This document shows positions 1-6,380 of a stretch of DNA of 10,500 nt, one piece after another. The notes below the pieces were generated by a model. It was not told the DNA's origin and made no database searches. It saw only the letters and a program-made list of their open reading frames with translations. The first letter of the stretch is position 1, and the number at the start of each line of letters is the position of its first letter. The DNA is from Geminocystis sp050753365 (GTDB lineage Bacteria; Cyanobacteriota; Cyanobacteriia; Cyanobacteriales; Cyanobacteriaceae), in assembly GCF_050753365.1 (NCBI RefSeq), contig NZ_JBLZFY010000125.1, forward strand, positions 1 through 10,500, written 5' to 3'. The position numbers were made by a program, and so were the translations under genes.

Positions 1-112
1 GATAATGAATTTACGACAGTACTCATCAGGGTTTTTAGTCAAACACGAAAACTAACTTAACTTTTTCAGTATCTCACAAATTTTTAGTATGCGTTTGCCC
101 TGTAACAAAATG

Positions 113-221
113 TTTCGCCAACAGGATCATTTATTGCGAAGCGAGTGATTGCATAAGACCGACTTTTTGTCAAGTTTTATATTAAGATTTATTTCGCCAA
201 CAGGATCATTTATTGCGAAGC
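113..221. repeat. Pair of identical 30-bp direct repeats
   Basis: The same 30-bp sequence occurs at 113-142 and 192-221, 79 bp apart. It begins TTTCGCCAACAGG and ends TTGCGAAGC. The similarity continues weakly past each copy, where a short ATTGC word recurs. The second copy ends 2 bp before the stop codon of the glycosyltransferase gene at 224. The rest of 1-223 is AT-rich and shows no gene. The repeats resemble a small dispersed intergenic element rather than an IS end, because no transposase or longer terminal repeat is visible. Confidence 0.85.
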
Positions 222-223
222 AA

Positions 224-2464
224 CTAATTGCAAAGAATCGTTAGAAGTTGTTTTAAATCATCGCAGTTTAAATAAATATCTTCAAATCGGGAGTCAGGAT
301 AAAGCAGTTGATGAAAATGTTTACTACCAATAATTTCTCCTGTTAAATAATAGTAGTCTAAATCAACTAAATTACTCACTAACCAATAACAGGGATAAAC
401 ATAATTAGGTGCAAAAATTTCGATAACTTTTGTCTTTGGTGGACAAAAAACAAGGTTACTTAAACCGCTACCATGGGGAGAAATTACTATTTTTGCTTGA
501 GATAATAATTCAGCTTGTTGCCGTACTGTTAATAATTCTAAGTTGACAATTTCAAACTCATATTTTAAAAGTAAATTTATCACTTCTTTTTCATTGATTA
601 AACGGCGATTGCTCGATCGATCTCGACTAATATAAATTTTTTTATGGGGATTATTAACAATAGTTTGATTCCCTAAAATTTTTTCTCGCAAATATTCACA
701 ACTCCAAGACGGCATCCATGCGATCGAACCGGGGAAAGAAGGCACAATTAAATTAGTAGCTTGTATATGTAAAGGAAAAGATAAGGGTAAAATTTTTTCA
801 GGAGGAATGCCAAAAATTGTTAAAGTTTCCCTTTGAAAATTAGTGCGATTATCGATTAAAAAATAGTCTATATCGGCAACATTAATATTAGCTAATTCTA
901 GTAACTTAAAACGAGGTAAAATATCAAATAACCAATGAAAATAGATATTATTTAACAATCCTGCTAACACCATAACATTACCTTTTATTTGTTGAATAGG
1001 TGGTAAAAATTTTGTTTGAAAAATCGAGTTTTTGCTAGGGTGACTATCAGGGTGATTTGGACTTAAGGCAGGAGATTCGGGAGAAATATCCCCTATTAAC
1101 CAGTTTTCTGGAGTTATTACCGCACTACTTCCTTCATCTTCTCGCAGATAAAAACGTCCATTTTCAATATTCACAATAAACGGTTTTGACAGTTCGATCG
1201 AGCTAGGAAAATAAAAGCTAGGATGGAGATTATTTCTATTATTTTGAGGCGGTTTTAAACGCAAAATATTATCTAAATCAAACTCACGGTAATTAGTATT
1301 AATATTTGATGTTTCTCTTACCCAATCGGCAGTTTTTATATAATAATTTTTAGGTATATTTGTAGAATTTTCTATGAGTTTTAAAGATGAATTTTTGTTA
1401 AAAATGTTAATTATTGCTTGACTTTTTTCTGGATTTATGCTATCAAGAATATTGAGATAATTAGAGATTAATTCATGACAATTTGAAGATTGTTGAGTGT
1501 AACATAAACTCAGAATTAAATGATAATAAAGAGAGTCATCCTTAACGTTATTTTCCAAGGCAATTTGATAGTAATTAATGCTTAAAAAATATTGTTTTTG
1601 CTCAAAGAATAAATGACCAAGATATAAAGCAATTTCTCCTCGATCGAGCTTATTTTTTAAGGCTTTAATAAGGTTAATATTTATAGTTAAATTTTCTGAT
1701 TTATTCTCAAGGTTATTATACCAAGAAATATATTGCTCACAAAAATCATCATTAAGAATTTTTTGCCATAATGTTATCCCTAAATCTAACTTATTTTCGA
1801 GAATATAAATATAACCTAATTCTCCTAATGCTTCTTGATTATTAGGATCATTTATAATGATTTTTTCTAAATAAATTTGAGCTAAATCTGTTTGATTATT
1901 CTTAAGACAACTATAAGCTAAATTTGTTAATATTTTAAGGTTATTTGCTTCTATATTTAAACCTTGTTGATAAATTTCGATCGAACGGTTATATTCATGA
2001 ATATTTTGCCATAATAATCCTAATTCTTCATAGGAAATAATTAAGTTAGGTTGTTGTAAAATCAATTCCTGCCATAAACAAATAGCCGAATCAAAATCTC
2101 CTTGCTGAGTGAATAATTGAGCTAAATTGATATAAGCAGAATTACACTGAGGATTAATTTCTAAACCTTCTTGATATAAGATAATAGCTAAATCAAAATT
2201 CTCTTGCTTAACTTGAACATCAGCCATATTAAAGATATTTTCAGCAATGATTATTAATTCTTCTTCTGAACTATTTAAGACTAAATTTAGTAAAATACTG
2301 CGATAAGTTTCGATTTCTTCTAAACATAAATAAGCAATAGCTAAATAAATTTTTAAACTATTATTATCTTCTTCACTGATTAAAATATTTTCAACAAATT
2401 CTATGACACTTTGATATTTTTCCTGTTCTAAAAAATCTTGTATTGTTATTTCTTGATTGGTCAT
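224..2464 (-). CDS. TPR-repeat protein with C-terminal GT61 (DUF563) glycosyltransferase domain
   Basis: This 746-aa protein joins two modules. Residues about 75-340 are helical TPR-like repeats, with recurring patterns such as A-x-x-x-Y-x-x-G-L-x-x-x-P-x-x at 93-107, 127-141 and 161-175. Residues about 425-735 look like the GT61/DUF563 family: FHWLFDILPR at 509-518, YISRDRSSNRR at 611-621 and SPHGSGLSNLVFC at 662-674. Known GT61 enzymes transfer sugars such as xylose or GlcNAc to glycans or proteins. In bacteria the domain is often found with TPRs in polysaccharide loci. Donor and acceptor cannot be read from the sequence. No signal peptide or membrane segment is evident, so a cytoplasmic or membrane-peripheral location is likely. 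The ATG at 2464 has no Shine-Dalgarno motif. A perfect TATAAT (minus strand, 2476-2471) lies only 6 bp before it, which would fit a leaderless mRNA. The gene stands alone. Confidence 0.85.
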   Translation of the reverse strand: MTNQEITIQDFLEQEKYQSVIEFVENILISEEDNNSLKIYLAIAYLCLEEIETYRSILLNLVLNSSEEELIIIAENIFNMADVQVKQENFDLAIILYQEGLEINPQCNSAYINLAQLFTQQGDFDSAICLWQELILQQPNLIISYEELGLLWQNIHEYNRSIEIYQQGLNIEANNLKILTNLAYSCLKNNQTDLAQIYLEKIIINDPNNQEALGELGYIYILENKLDLGITLWQKILNDDFCEQYISWYNNLENKSENLTININLIKALKNKLDRGEIALYLGHLFFEQKQYFLSINYYQIALENNVKDDSLYYHLILSLCYTQQSSNCHELISNYLNILDSINPEKSQAIINIFNKNSSLKLIENSTNIPKNYYIKTADWVRETSNINTNYREFDLDNILRLKPPQNNRNNLHPSFYFPSSIELSKPFIVNIENGRFYLREDEGSSAVITPENWLIGDISPESPALSPNHPDSHPSKNSIFQTKFLPPIQQIKGNVMVLAGLLNNIYFHWLFDILPRFKLLELANINVADIDYFLIDNRTNFQRETLTIFGIPPEKILPLSFPLHIQATNLIVPSFPGSIAWMPSWSCEYLREKILGNQTIVNNPHKKIYISRDRSSNRRLINEKEVINLLLKYEFEIVNLELLTVRQQAELLSQAKIVISPHGSGLSNLVFCPPKTKVIEIFAPNYVYPCYWLVSNLVDLDYYYLTGEIIGSKHFHQLLYPDSRFEDIYLNCDDLKQLLTILCN

Positions 2465-2480
2465 AAAATCATTATATTTC

Positions 2481-2508
2481 GAGATTGCTTCGCTCCTCGC
2501 AATGACAA
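2481..2508 (-). repeat. Copy of a dispersed GTCATTGCGAGG...GAAGCAATCTC repeat
   Basis: Read on the minus strand this 26-28 bp element begins GTCATTGCGAGG and ends GAAGCAATCTC. Its ends form a short inverted repeat (ATTGC/GCAAT). Related copies lie at 6328-6339 (first half) and 7031-7057 (diverged full copy). It occupies the region just upstream of the glycosyltransferase start. It looks like a small dispersed palindromic repeat and encodes nothing. Confidence 0.6.
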
Positions 2509-2574
2509 AGAGAATGAAAGTAAGAGACAGGTGAACAGGAAGAAGATAAAATAATGATATTTTTTGATGGGGTT

Positions 2575-2594
2575 GGGTTTAATATATTAAACCC
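2575..2594. repeat. Perfect 20-bp palindrome between the transpeptidase and GT61 genes
   Basis: GGGTTTAATA followed by its exact reverse complement forms a 20-bp perfect palindrome. It lies 68 bp beyond the transpeptidase stop codon, in that gene's direction of transcription. It could fold as a hairpin and slow RNA polymerase, but there is no following T-tract, so it is not a classical terminator. It is equally likely to be one of the dispersed palindromic elements common in cyanobacterial intergenic DNA. Confidence 0.6.
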
Positions 2595-2610
2595 CTACAT
2601 TCTTTTTTAC

Positions 2611-2661
2611 TTGCCTTTTGCCTTTCTTACTCATTACTCATTACTCATTACTCATTACTCA
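2611..2661. repeat. Heptad tandem repeats: two TTGCCTT, then five TTACTCA
   Basis: Two TTGCCTT units (2611-2624) are followed by five exact TTACTCA units (2627-2661). The next three bases, TTA at 2662-2664, continue the pattern and are the reverse complement of the transpeptidase TAA stop. On the coding strand the tract therefore reads TAA followed by TGAGTAA units. It resembles the short tandemly repeated heptanucleotides (STRR type) described in cyanobacteria. Confidence 0.9.
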
Positions 2662-3255
2662 TTATTGAACAACAGTGACAGGAACACCTAAAGAAACAAA
2701 TTTAAACAGTTCTTTAATATCACTATTTTTCATTCTGACGCAACCATGAGACACGGCTTGACCGATCAAATGTTCTCCGGGTGTACCATGGAAACCGATA
2801 AAATCTTTACCATCAGTCCAAAATCCTATCCACCTTTCCCCTAAAGGGTTATTCGGACCTGGGGGAGATATTTTACCCGTCCATGGATTTTCCCAAGAAG
2901 GATTTTCGATCATCTGGATAATTTCAAATTCTCCTTTAGGAGTTTCCCAACCTTTTTTACCAACGGCGACAGGATAACTAGCAATCAGTTGATCTGCGTC
3001 ATACACTTCGACTTTTTTCGCTCCCAACCTTAACACAAGTTTAACCGTTGCCACCTCATCAGGGAAATAAAGATAGGCATTGGACTCCTTTAAGGGAGGT
3101 AGGGAAGGTAAATCTATCTTTAATAATTCATTTTTTAATGCTACGATCGATTCAGATGCAACACTAGGATATACACTGGTTAGACAAAAACCCAATGTAA
3201 TCAGGGAAAGAAGGGATTTTTTGCCCAAAGAACAATCAAGAAAATTGGATTTCAT
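2662..3255 (-). CDS. L,D-transpeptidase (YkuD family), exported
   Basis: The protein is predicted to cross-link or modify peptidoglycan by L,D-transpeptidation in the periplasm. From the ATG at 3255 it is 197 aa. It opens with a signal peptide: basic residues around 12-13, a hydrophobic stretch at about 14-30, and a likely cleavage near SVA-S at 31-34. The YkuD catalytic motif is seen as HGTPGEHLIG (156-165) and SHGCVRM (169-175). Cys172 is the predicted nucleophile and His156 and His170 are the conserved histidines. The segment GKKGWETPKGEF (100-111) fits the family's substrate-loop region. No LysM or other wall-binding domain is present. An in-frame GTG at 3306 would add 17 residues, but I prefer the ATG because it places the signal peptide at the N terminus. 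Neither start has a strong Shine-Dalgarno. The stop codon abuts a heptad repeat. Confidence 0.9.
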   Translation of the reverse strand: MKSNFLDCSLGKKSLLSLITLGFCLTSVYPSVASESIVALKNELLKIDLPSLPPLKESNAYLYFPDEVATVKLVLRLGAKKVEVYDADQLIASYPVAVGKKGWETPKGEFEIIQMIENPSWENPWTGKISPPGPNNPLGERWIGFWTDGKDFIGFHGTPGEHLIGQAVSHGCVRMKNSDIKELFKFVSLGVPVTVVQ

Positions 3256-3400
3256 TTGTGGTAACTTAAAATAACCTACCGAGTGAAGTAACAAACTCTC
3301 ACACACTTTTTCAATTGTATCAAAGCCTGTCTACATATTAAACAAATTCTAACAGAAATGATCTAACTATTAGACTTCTCCAGAAATTATGATTTTATTA

Positions 3401-3424
3401 CCGTAGAACAGGCATCTTGCCTGT
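3401..3424. repeat. Dispersed ACAGGCA/TGCCTGT hairpin element, copy 1
   Basis: A 7-bp stem (ACAGGCA at 3408-3414 and TGCCTGT at 3418-3424) closes a 3-nt loop, preceded by CCGTAGA. The 24-bp unit matches 8601-8624 at 21 of 24 positions, so it is a repeated element and not a chance hairpin. Five T residues follow (3426-3430), so it could terminate plus-strand transcription, but no plus-strand gene lies upstream of it here. Confidence 0.65.
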
Positions 3425-3576
3425 ATTTTTGAAGATGTCTATTTAATGTGTAGATTAAAATTGCAACATTTGTAACAAAACTCAATATGTACTAATCGAG
3501 CAGGACATTTTCAAAGTCAGAATCAAAATTGATTGATTTTGGACAAGAGGACAAGTGAACAGGTAGAATTAACTAC

Positions 3577-3617
3577 TAATTCTTATTTCTTATTTTTAAT
3601 TCTTAATTCCTAATTCT
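3577..3617. repeat. Degenerate heptad tract (TAATTCT-like)
   Basis: About six 7-bp units based on TAATTCT, with variants TATTTCT, TATTTT (one base short) and TAATTCC, lie 7 bp beyond the nblA stop codon in its transcription direction. The unit is the same family as the perfect AATTCTT tract at 4916-4950. Confidence 0.7.
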
Positions 3618-3624
3618 TAAATTC

Positions 3625-3801
3625 CTACAATCCCCATTGATGTTTAAGGACATCTTTATAGACGTTTTCCCTCACTAACATCTCCTCATATAATTTAAGC
3701 AAAAATTCCTTTGCTTGTTCCCTACTCATTTTATCCACTTGAGTTTGAAAAGAACGTAAACTAAATTGTTGTTCGAGAGACAATTCCATAGAATTAGACA
3801 T
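3625..3801 (-). CDS. nblA: NblA, phycobilisome degradation protein
   Basis: This small gene encodes 58 aa. The core ELSLEQQFSLRSFQTQV (6-22), then MSREQAKEFLLKLYEEMLVR (25-44), and the ending LKHQWGL (52-58) match the NblA family, which is normally about 55-65 aa. NblA is a helical-hairpin proteolysis adaptor. It binds phycobiliproteins and the ClpC chaperone-protease, triggering phycobilisome breakdown and bleaching under nitrogen or sulfur starvation. The ATG at 3801 is supported by AAAGGAGAA about 9-10 bp upstream. A second in-frame ATG at codon 5 is possible, since many homologues start nearer the ELSLEQQ motif. The gene is divergent from the RRM gene. A candidate NtcA-dependent promoter lies about 110-150 bp upstream. 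Identification rests on recognised sequence motifs; expression is inferred. Confidence 0.93.
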   Translation of the reverse strand: MSNSMELSLEQQFSLRSFQTQVDKMSREQAKEFLLKLYEEMLVRENVYKDVLKHQWGL

Positions 3802-3909
3802 AATCTTAGATTCTCCTTTACTTTAGAACTAAAACCTGTTATTCTTGTATCTGGGATAAGCCGCTAACTTTCCTTGCAAAAATAACTACCTTAATGATTA
3901 TCATAGCTC

Positions 3910-3950
3910 ATTATCTTAAACTGCTCATGCTGAACAATAAGCATAAATAC
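3910..3950 (-). promoter_or_regulatory. Candidate NtcA-activated promoter for nblA
   Basis: On the minus strand GTA-N8-TAT (3950-3937) differs from the NtcA consensus GTA-N8-TAC at one base. It is followed after 21 bp by GATAAT (3915-3910), a five-of-six match to a -10 box. This spacing fits the known class of NtcA-activated promoters, in which the NtcA site replaces the -35 box. It would give a leader of about 100 nt before nblA. NtcA control of nblA is established in other cyanobacteria, but such a short motif can occur by chance in AT-rich DNA. Confidence 0.35.
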
Positions 3951-4312
3951 CTAGATCATCTTCAAAATGATAAAACCTTGAAAAAAAGTGATTTTGACAG
4001 GGAAAATGGTTAACAGAAAGATACAGCTATGATAGAATCTATTGGTTAAGGATAACTTATATATAAAAAAACTTCAGATTATTCTCAATTCAATTAAAAT
4101 AATTTTTTTACAACCCAATTGATAGCAAAGCAGTTAATGATATTTAAGTCGTCAGAGAATGCTGGGACAAAATTAAATCATAAGCGATGTAGAGTTAGTT
4201 CGACTAGCAATAGTTAACTAGCTCATTTGTTGTGAATACAAGAGTTAATCTGTGGTAACTTTATAAATCTTAGAAAAATTTATTACATATAAAAAATTTG
4301 GAGGAAAACTCA
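3951..4312. other. Long non-coding region upstream of the RRM gene
   Basis: No gene is visible here. A perfect TTGACA occurs at 3994-3999 but has no good -10 box at normal spacing. AT-rich patches such as TATATA lie near 4059-4064. The length would allow a long 5' leader for the RRM gene, a feature known for cold-regulated cyanobacterial RNA-binding protein genes, but I cannot place the start of transcription. Confidence 0.5.
4301..4305 (+). promoter_or_regulatory. Ribosome binding site deciding the RRM gene start
   Basis: GAGGA, within TTTGGAGGAAAAC, lies 7-8 bp before the ATG at 4313. An upstream in-frame TTG at 4298 would place this site inside the coding sequence, so the ATG is the better start. 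Confidence 0.75.
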
Positions 4313-4876
4313 ATGTCTGTACGTCTTTATGTCAAGTTACCTAAAGCAGAATTGGAAAAAGAAGGTTTTGAAAAAATGTTCAGTGAATTTGAGCCTTCTT
4401 TCACAACGAAATTAATCAAAGAGCGCAAAAAAAATGAGTGTCGTGGTTTTGGTTTTGTAACTGTACCTACCGATGAAGATGCAGATTTATTCATTAGTAA
4501 ATATAATAAGCAAGTTTTTGTCTATAATGGCGAACCTTTTAAAGATGAAAATGGTGCTGATTTTGTCCTTTTGATTGAAAAAGCCTTACCTCGTACCAAA
4601 GGGGAAAAAGAAGAAAACGGTGCTACTAATGAAGCTACTGAAGGGGAATCTAATGCTACCGCCGAAGTTGCTACTCCTACAGAAGCTCCCACAGTTAAAC
4701 CTAGTCGCCGTGAAGGACCTAAAAAAGCTAGTACGAAAAAAACTCGTAAAAGTGGGGATAGAAAACCTAAAGGAGACAAGCCTGTTTCTGTTACTGAATC
4801 TATTCAACCCGATCCTCGTTGGGCTAGTCAATTAAGCAAGTTGAAAGAAATGTTTGCTTCTCAGACTTCCAATTAA
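4313..4876 (+). CDS. RRM-domain RNA-binding protein with basic C-terminal tail
   Basis: The 187-aa protein begins with one RNA recognition motif. RNP2 is LYVKLP (5-10) and RNP1 is RGFGFVTV (44-51). The domain ends near ALPRTKG (91-97). Residues about 98-130 are rich in Glu, Ala and Thr. Residues 131-157 are strongly basic (SRREGPKKASTKKTRK), which suggests extra contact with nucleic acid. The C terminus has a short helical motif beginning DPRWASQLSKLKEMF (167-181). Cyanobacterial RRM proteins (Rbp family) bind RNA. Some are cold induced, and some help target mRNAs for photosynthetic proteins to membranes. This one is longer than the usual roughly 80-110-aa Rbp proteins and most resembles the Rbp3-like group with a C-terminal extension, by recollection only. 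The N-terminal RNP2 lacks the usual Gly-Asn of LYVGNLP. The target RNA is unknown. Confidence 0.85.
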   Translation: MSVRLYVKLPKAELEKEGFEKMFSEFEPSFTTKLIKERKKNECRGFGFVTVPTDEDADLFISKYNKQVFVYNGEPFKDENGADFVLLIEKALPRTKGEKEENGATNEATEGESNATAEVATPTEAPTVKPSRREGPKKASTKKTRKSGDRKPKGDKPVSVTESIQPDPRWASQLSKLKEMFASQTSN

Positions 4877-4880
4877 AGGG

Positions 4881-4908
4881 AGTGTATAGTGAATAGTGTA
4901 TAGTGTAT
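4881..4908. repeat. Heptad tract of four AGTGTAT-like units
   Basis: Four 7-bp units (AGTGTAT, AGTGAAT, AGTGTAT, AGTGTAT) begin 4 bp after the RRM stop codon. It is a different heptad from the tract that follows at 4916. Confidence 0.85.
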
Positions 4909-4915
4909 AGTTTTT

Positions 4916-4950
4916 AATTCTTAATTCTTAATTCTTAATTCTTAATTCTT
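4916..4950. repeat. Perfect heptad tract of five AATTCTT units
   Basis: Five exact 7-bp units end 5 bp before the TTG start of the recombinase-like gene. The unit contains TTAA at each junction, so the tract puts stop codons in several frames on both strands. The last junction supplies the in-frame TAA (4950-4952) that closes the recombinase reading frame upstream. Confidence 0.9.
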
Positions 4951-4955
4951 AAGCG

Positions 4956-6275
4956 TTGATTATTGCCTATACTTATACTGATCCTGTTATTGATTTTATC
5001 CCCGATCAATTTTTTTGGGGTTGTGAAGTCGATCGAGTTTATCAGGATATGGGGGAGAGAAAAGAGTTAAAAAAATTAGTTAAAGATTGTCAACAAAATT
5101 CTCCTAATTATTTATTGATTCGTAGTTTATCGGAGTTAGGAGATACCATCACAGAAATTGTCTCTTTAGTTTCTAAAATTGAAAATTATCAGATAGAAAT
5201 TATCTCGATCGAAGAAAATTATAATACCAGTAAATTTAAGCTAATAAAAGATAGTAAAAATCGTAATTTATTAATTAATATTTGGGAAGAAATAGGACAA
5301 AAAATTCACCAAAAAAAGTTAGAAAAAGGTCACGGAAATAATCGTTTAAAAGTTTTACCGCCTCCGGGGAAAGCTCCCTTTGGTTATATTCGAGGCAAAG
5401 ATAGTTATATTGTGAATCGATCGACTGCGCCGATTATCCGAGAGTTTTTCGATCGATTTTTATTATACGCTTCTTTAGCGGATACCGTCAGATATATTGA
5501 AAACAAATTTAATAAAAAAATTGCCTTATCTACTGCTCGTTATTGGTTAAAAAATCCTATTTATCGAGGAGATTTAGCTTATAAAAATAATATAGTTATT
5601 CCTGATACCCATACCGCTATTATAACTAGAGAAGAATCCGCCCAGATCGATCGAATTTTAAAAAGTCATCGTTTAGTTAAACCCCGTAGCGCTTCTGCAA
5701 ATTATGCTCTCGCAGGATTAATCAAATGTCAACAATGCTCATCATCCTTTAGAATAAGCCATATTAATAAGAAACAATATCAAGATAAATATTTATACTT
5801 AATTCCCACTCAATGCCCTAGAGAAATTAATTGTAAAGCCCTTAAATATGACCTAATTTTTCAAGAAACCATTAACAAAATTTGTGAACAATTACCCCAA
5901 CTCAGTCAAAATTTTCAAGCTCCAAATTTGCAAATAATTAAAAGAGAATTAGAAAGACAAATTTTAGAAAAAGAAGAAAATTTATTACAGATAAATCAAC
6001 TAATTAAAGATAACATTTTAGACGAAGAAACAGGTAAAATAAGAAATTATAAAATTCATATAGAAATAGGTAAAATTAAGCAAAAAATAGCCCAATTACC
6101 ACCAGATAACTTAACAAAAATTTCTACAGCTTTATCTAATCCTCAATTTTGGAGTGATTTATCTCCCTCTGAATGTCGTTTTTATTTACGAGAATTTATC
6201 AAAATAATTAACATTATTCCTGTTAATGAAAATAATAAAAATTGCCAAATAATCCTAGATTTTATTTTCTCTTAA
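4956..6275 (+). CDS. Large serine-recombinase-like protein with degenerate catalytic domain
   Basis: The 439-aa protein has the layout of a large serine recombinase (resolvase/invertase family). Residues 1-95 align with the resolvase fold, 134-240 with the 'Recombinase' DNA-binding domain (PPPGKAPFGY at 135-144, ARYWLKNPIYRGDLAY at 194-209), and 252-295 with the recombinase zinc ribbon (Cys258, Cys261, Cys287, Cys293). A charged helical or coiled-coil stretch follows at about 310-380. The catalytic part does not fit an active enzyme. The usual Y-x-R-x-S-x near the N terminus is IIAYTYTDP, with no serine. The D-R-L-x-R arginine motif is SLSELGD (57-63). The first possible start is a TTG at 4956 without a Shine-Dalgarno. 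The next is ATG at 5049, which would delete part of the first domain. It may be a domesticated DNA-binding relative or a decaying gene, though the frame is otherwise fully open. There are no att sites or phage genes nearby. Confidence 0.8.
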   Translation: MIIAYTYTDPVIDFIPDQFFWGCEVDRVYQDMGERKELKKLVKDCQQNSPNYLLIRSLSELGDTITEIVSLVSKIENYQIEIISIEENYNTSKFKLIKDSKNRNLLINIWEEIGQKIHQKKLEKGHGNNRLKVLPPPGKAPFGYIRGKDSYIVNRSTAPIIREFFDRFLLYASLADTVRYIENKFNKKIALSTARYWLKNPIYRGDLAYKNNIVIPDTHTAIITREESAQIDRILKSHRLVKPRSASANYALAGLIKCQQCSSSFRISHINKKQYQDKYLYLIPTQCPREINCKALKYDLIFQETINKICEQLPQLSQNFQAPNLQIIKRELERQILEKEENLLQINQLIKDNILDEETGKIRNYKIHIEIGKIKQKIAQLPPDNLTKISTALSNPQFWSDLSPSECRFYLREFIKIINIIPVNENNKNCQIILDFIFS

Positions 6276-6330
6276 TGATTTTATCAGTAAACTTTAAATG
6301 CGTTCTAGTTTACTAAAGCAAAAAATTGTC

Positions 6331-6373
6331 ATTGCGAGGTAACAAGGTTTACACCAAAAATCCGCCTCGCAAT
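6331..6373. terminator. Inverted repeat between convergent recombinase and apcF genes
   Basis: ATTGCGAGG (6331-6339) and its exact complement CCTCGCAAT (6365-6373) could pair across a 25-nt loop in RNA from either strand. It lies between the 3' ends of two convergent genes, where a bidirectional terminator is expected. No clean T-tract follows on either strand. The left half belongs to the GTCATTGCGAGG repeat family, so it may be only a repeat remnant. A weaker AGTAAAC/GTTTACT pair lies at 6286-6314. Confidence 0.35.
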
Positions 6374-6380
6374 AAATTAT

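Larger units (their letters stand above)
3256..3624. other. Intergenic region upstream of the transpeptidase and downstream of nblA
   Basis: This stretch holds no convincing gene. It contains the 5' side of the transpeptidase gene, one hairpin repeat (3401-3424), a short purine-rich degenerate repeat sharing GTGAACAGG with 2532-2540, and a degenerate heptad tract next to nblA. I could not assign a confident promoter for the transpeptidase gene. Confidence 0.6.

Noticed and set aside
3080..3274. 64-codon plus-strand frame
   Set aside because: It lies antisense inside the L,D-transpeptidase gene, whose motifs are clear, and has no supporting ribosome site or domain.
3994..4033. TTGACA at 3994-3999 with TATGAT at 4028-4033 as an RRM gene promoter
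   Set aside because: The spacing is 28 bp, far outside the 16-18 bp needed for a sigma70-type promoter.
4522..4835. Three overlapping frames (4522-4779 minus, 4575-4835 plus, 4586-4831 minus)
   Set aside because: They are by-products of the low-complexity Lys/Glu/Ser-rich tail of the RRM gene read in other frames.
4881..4950. Heptad tracts considered as a CRISPR array or iteron origin
   Set aside because: The units are only 7 bp and directly adjacent without spacers, and no cas or replication initiator gene is present.
4956..6275. Integrated phage or ICE driven by the serine recombinase
   Set aside because: No other phage or conjugation gene, tRNA target or att-like repeat flanks it, and the catalytic residues are absent.
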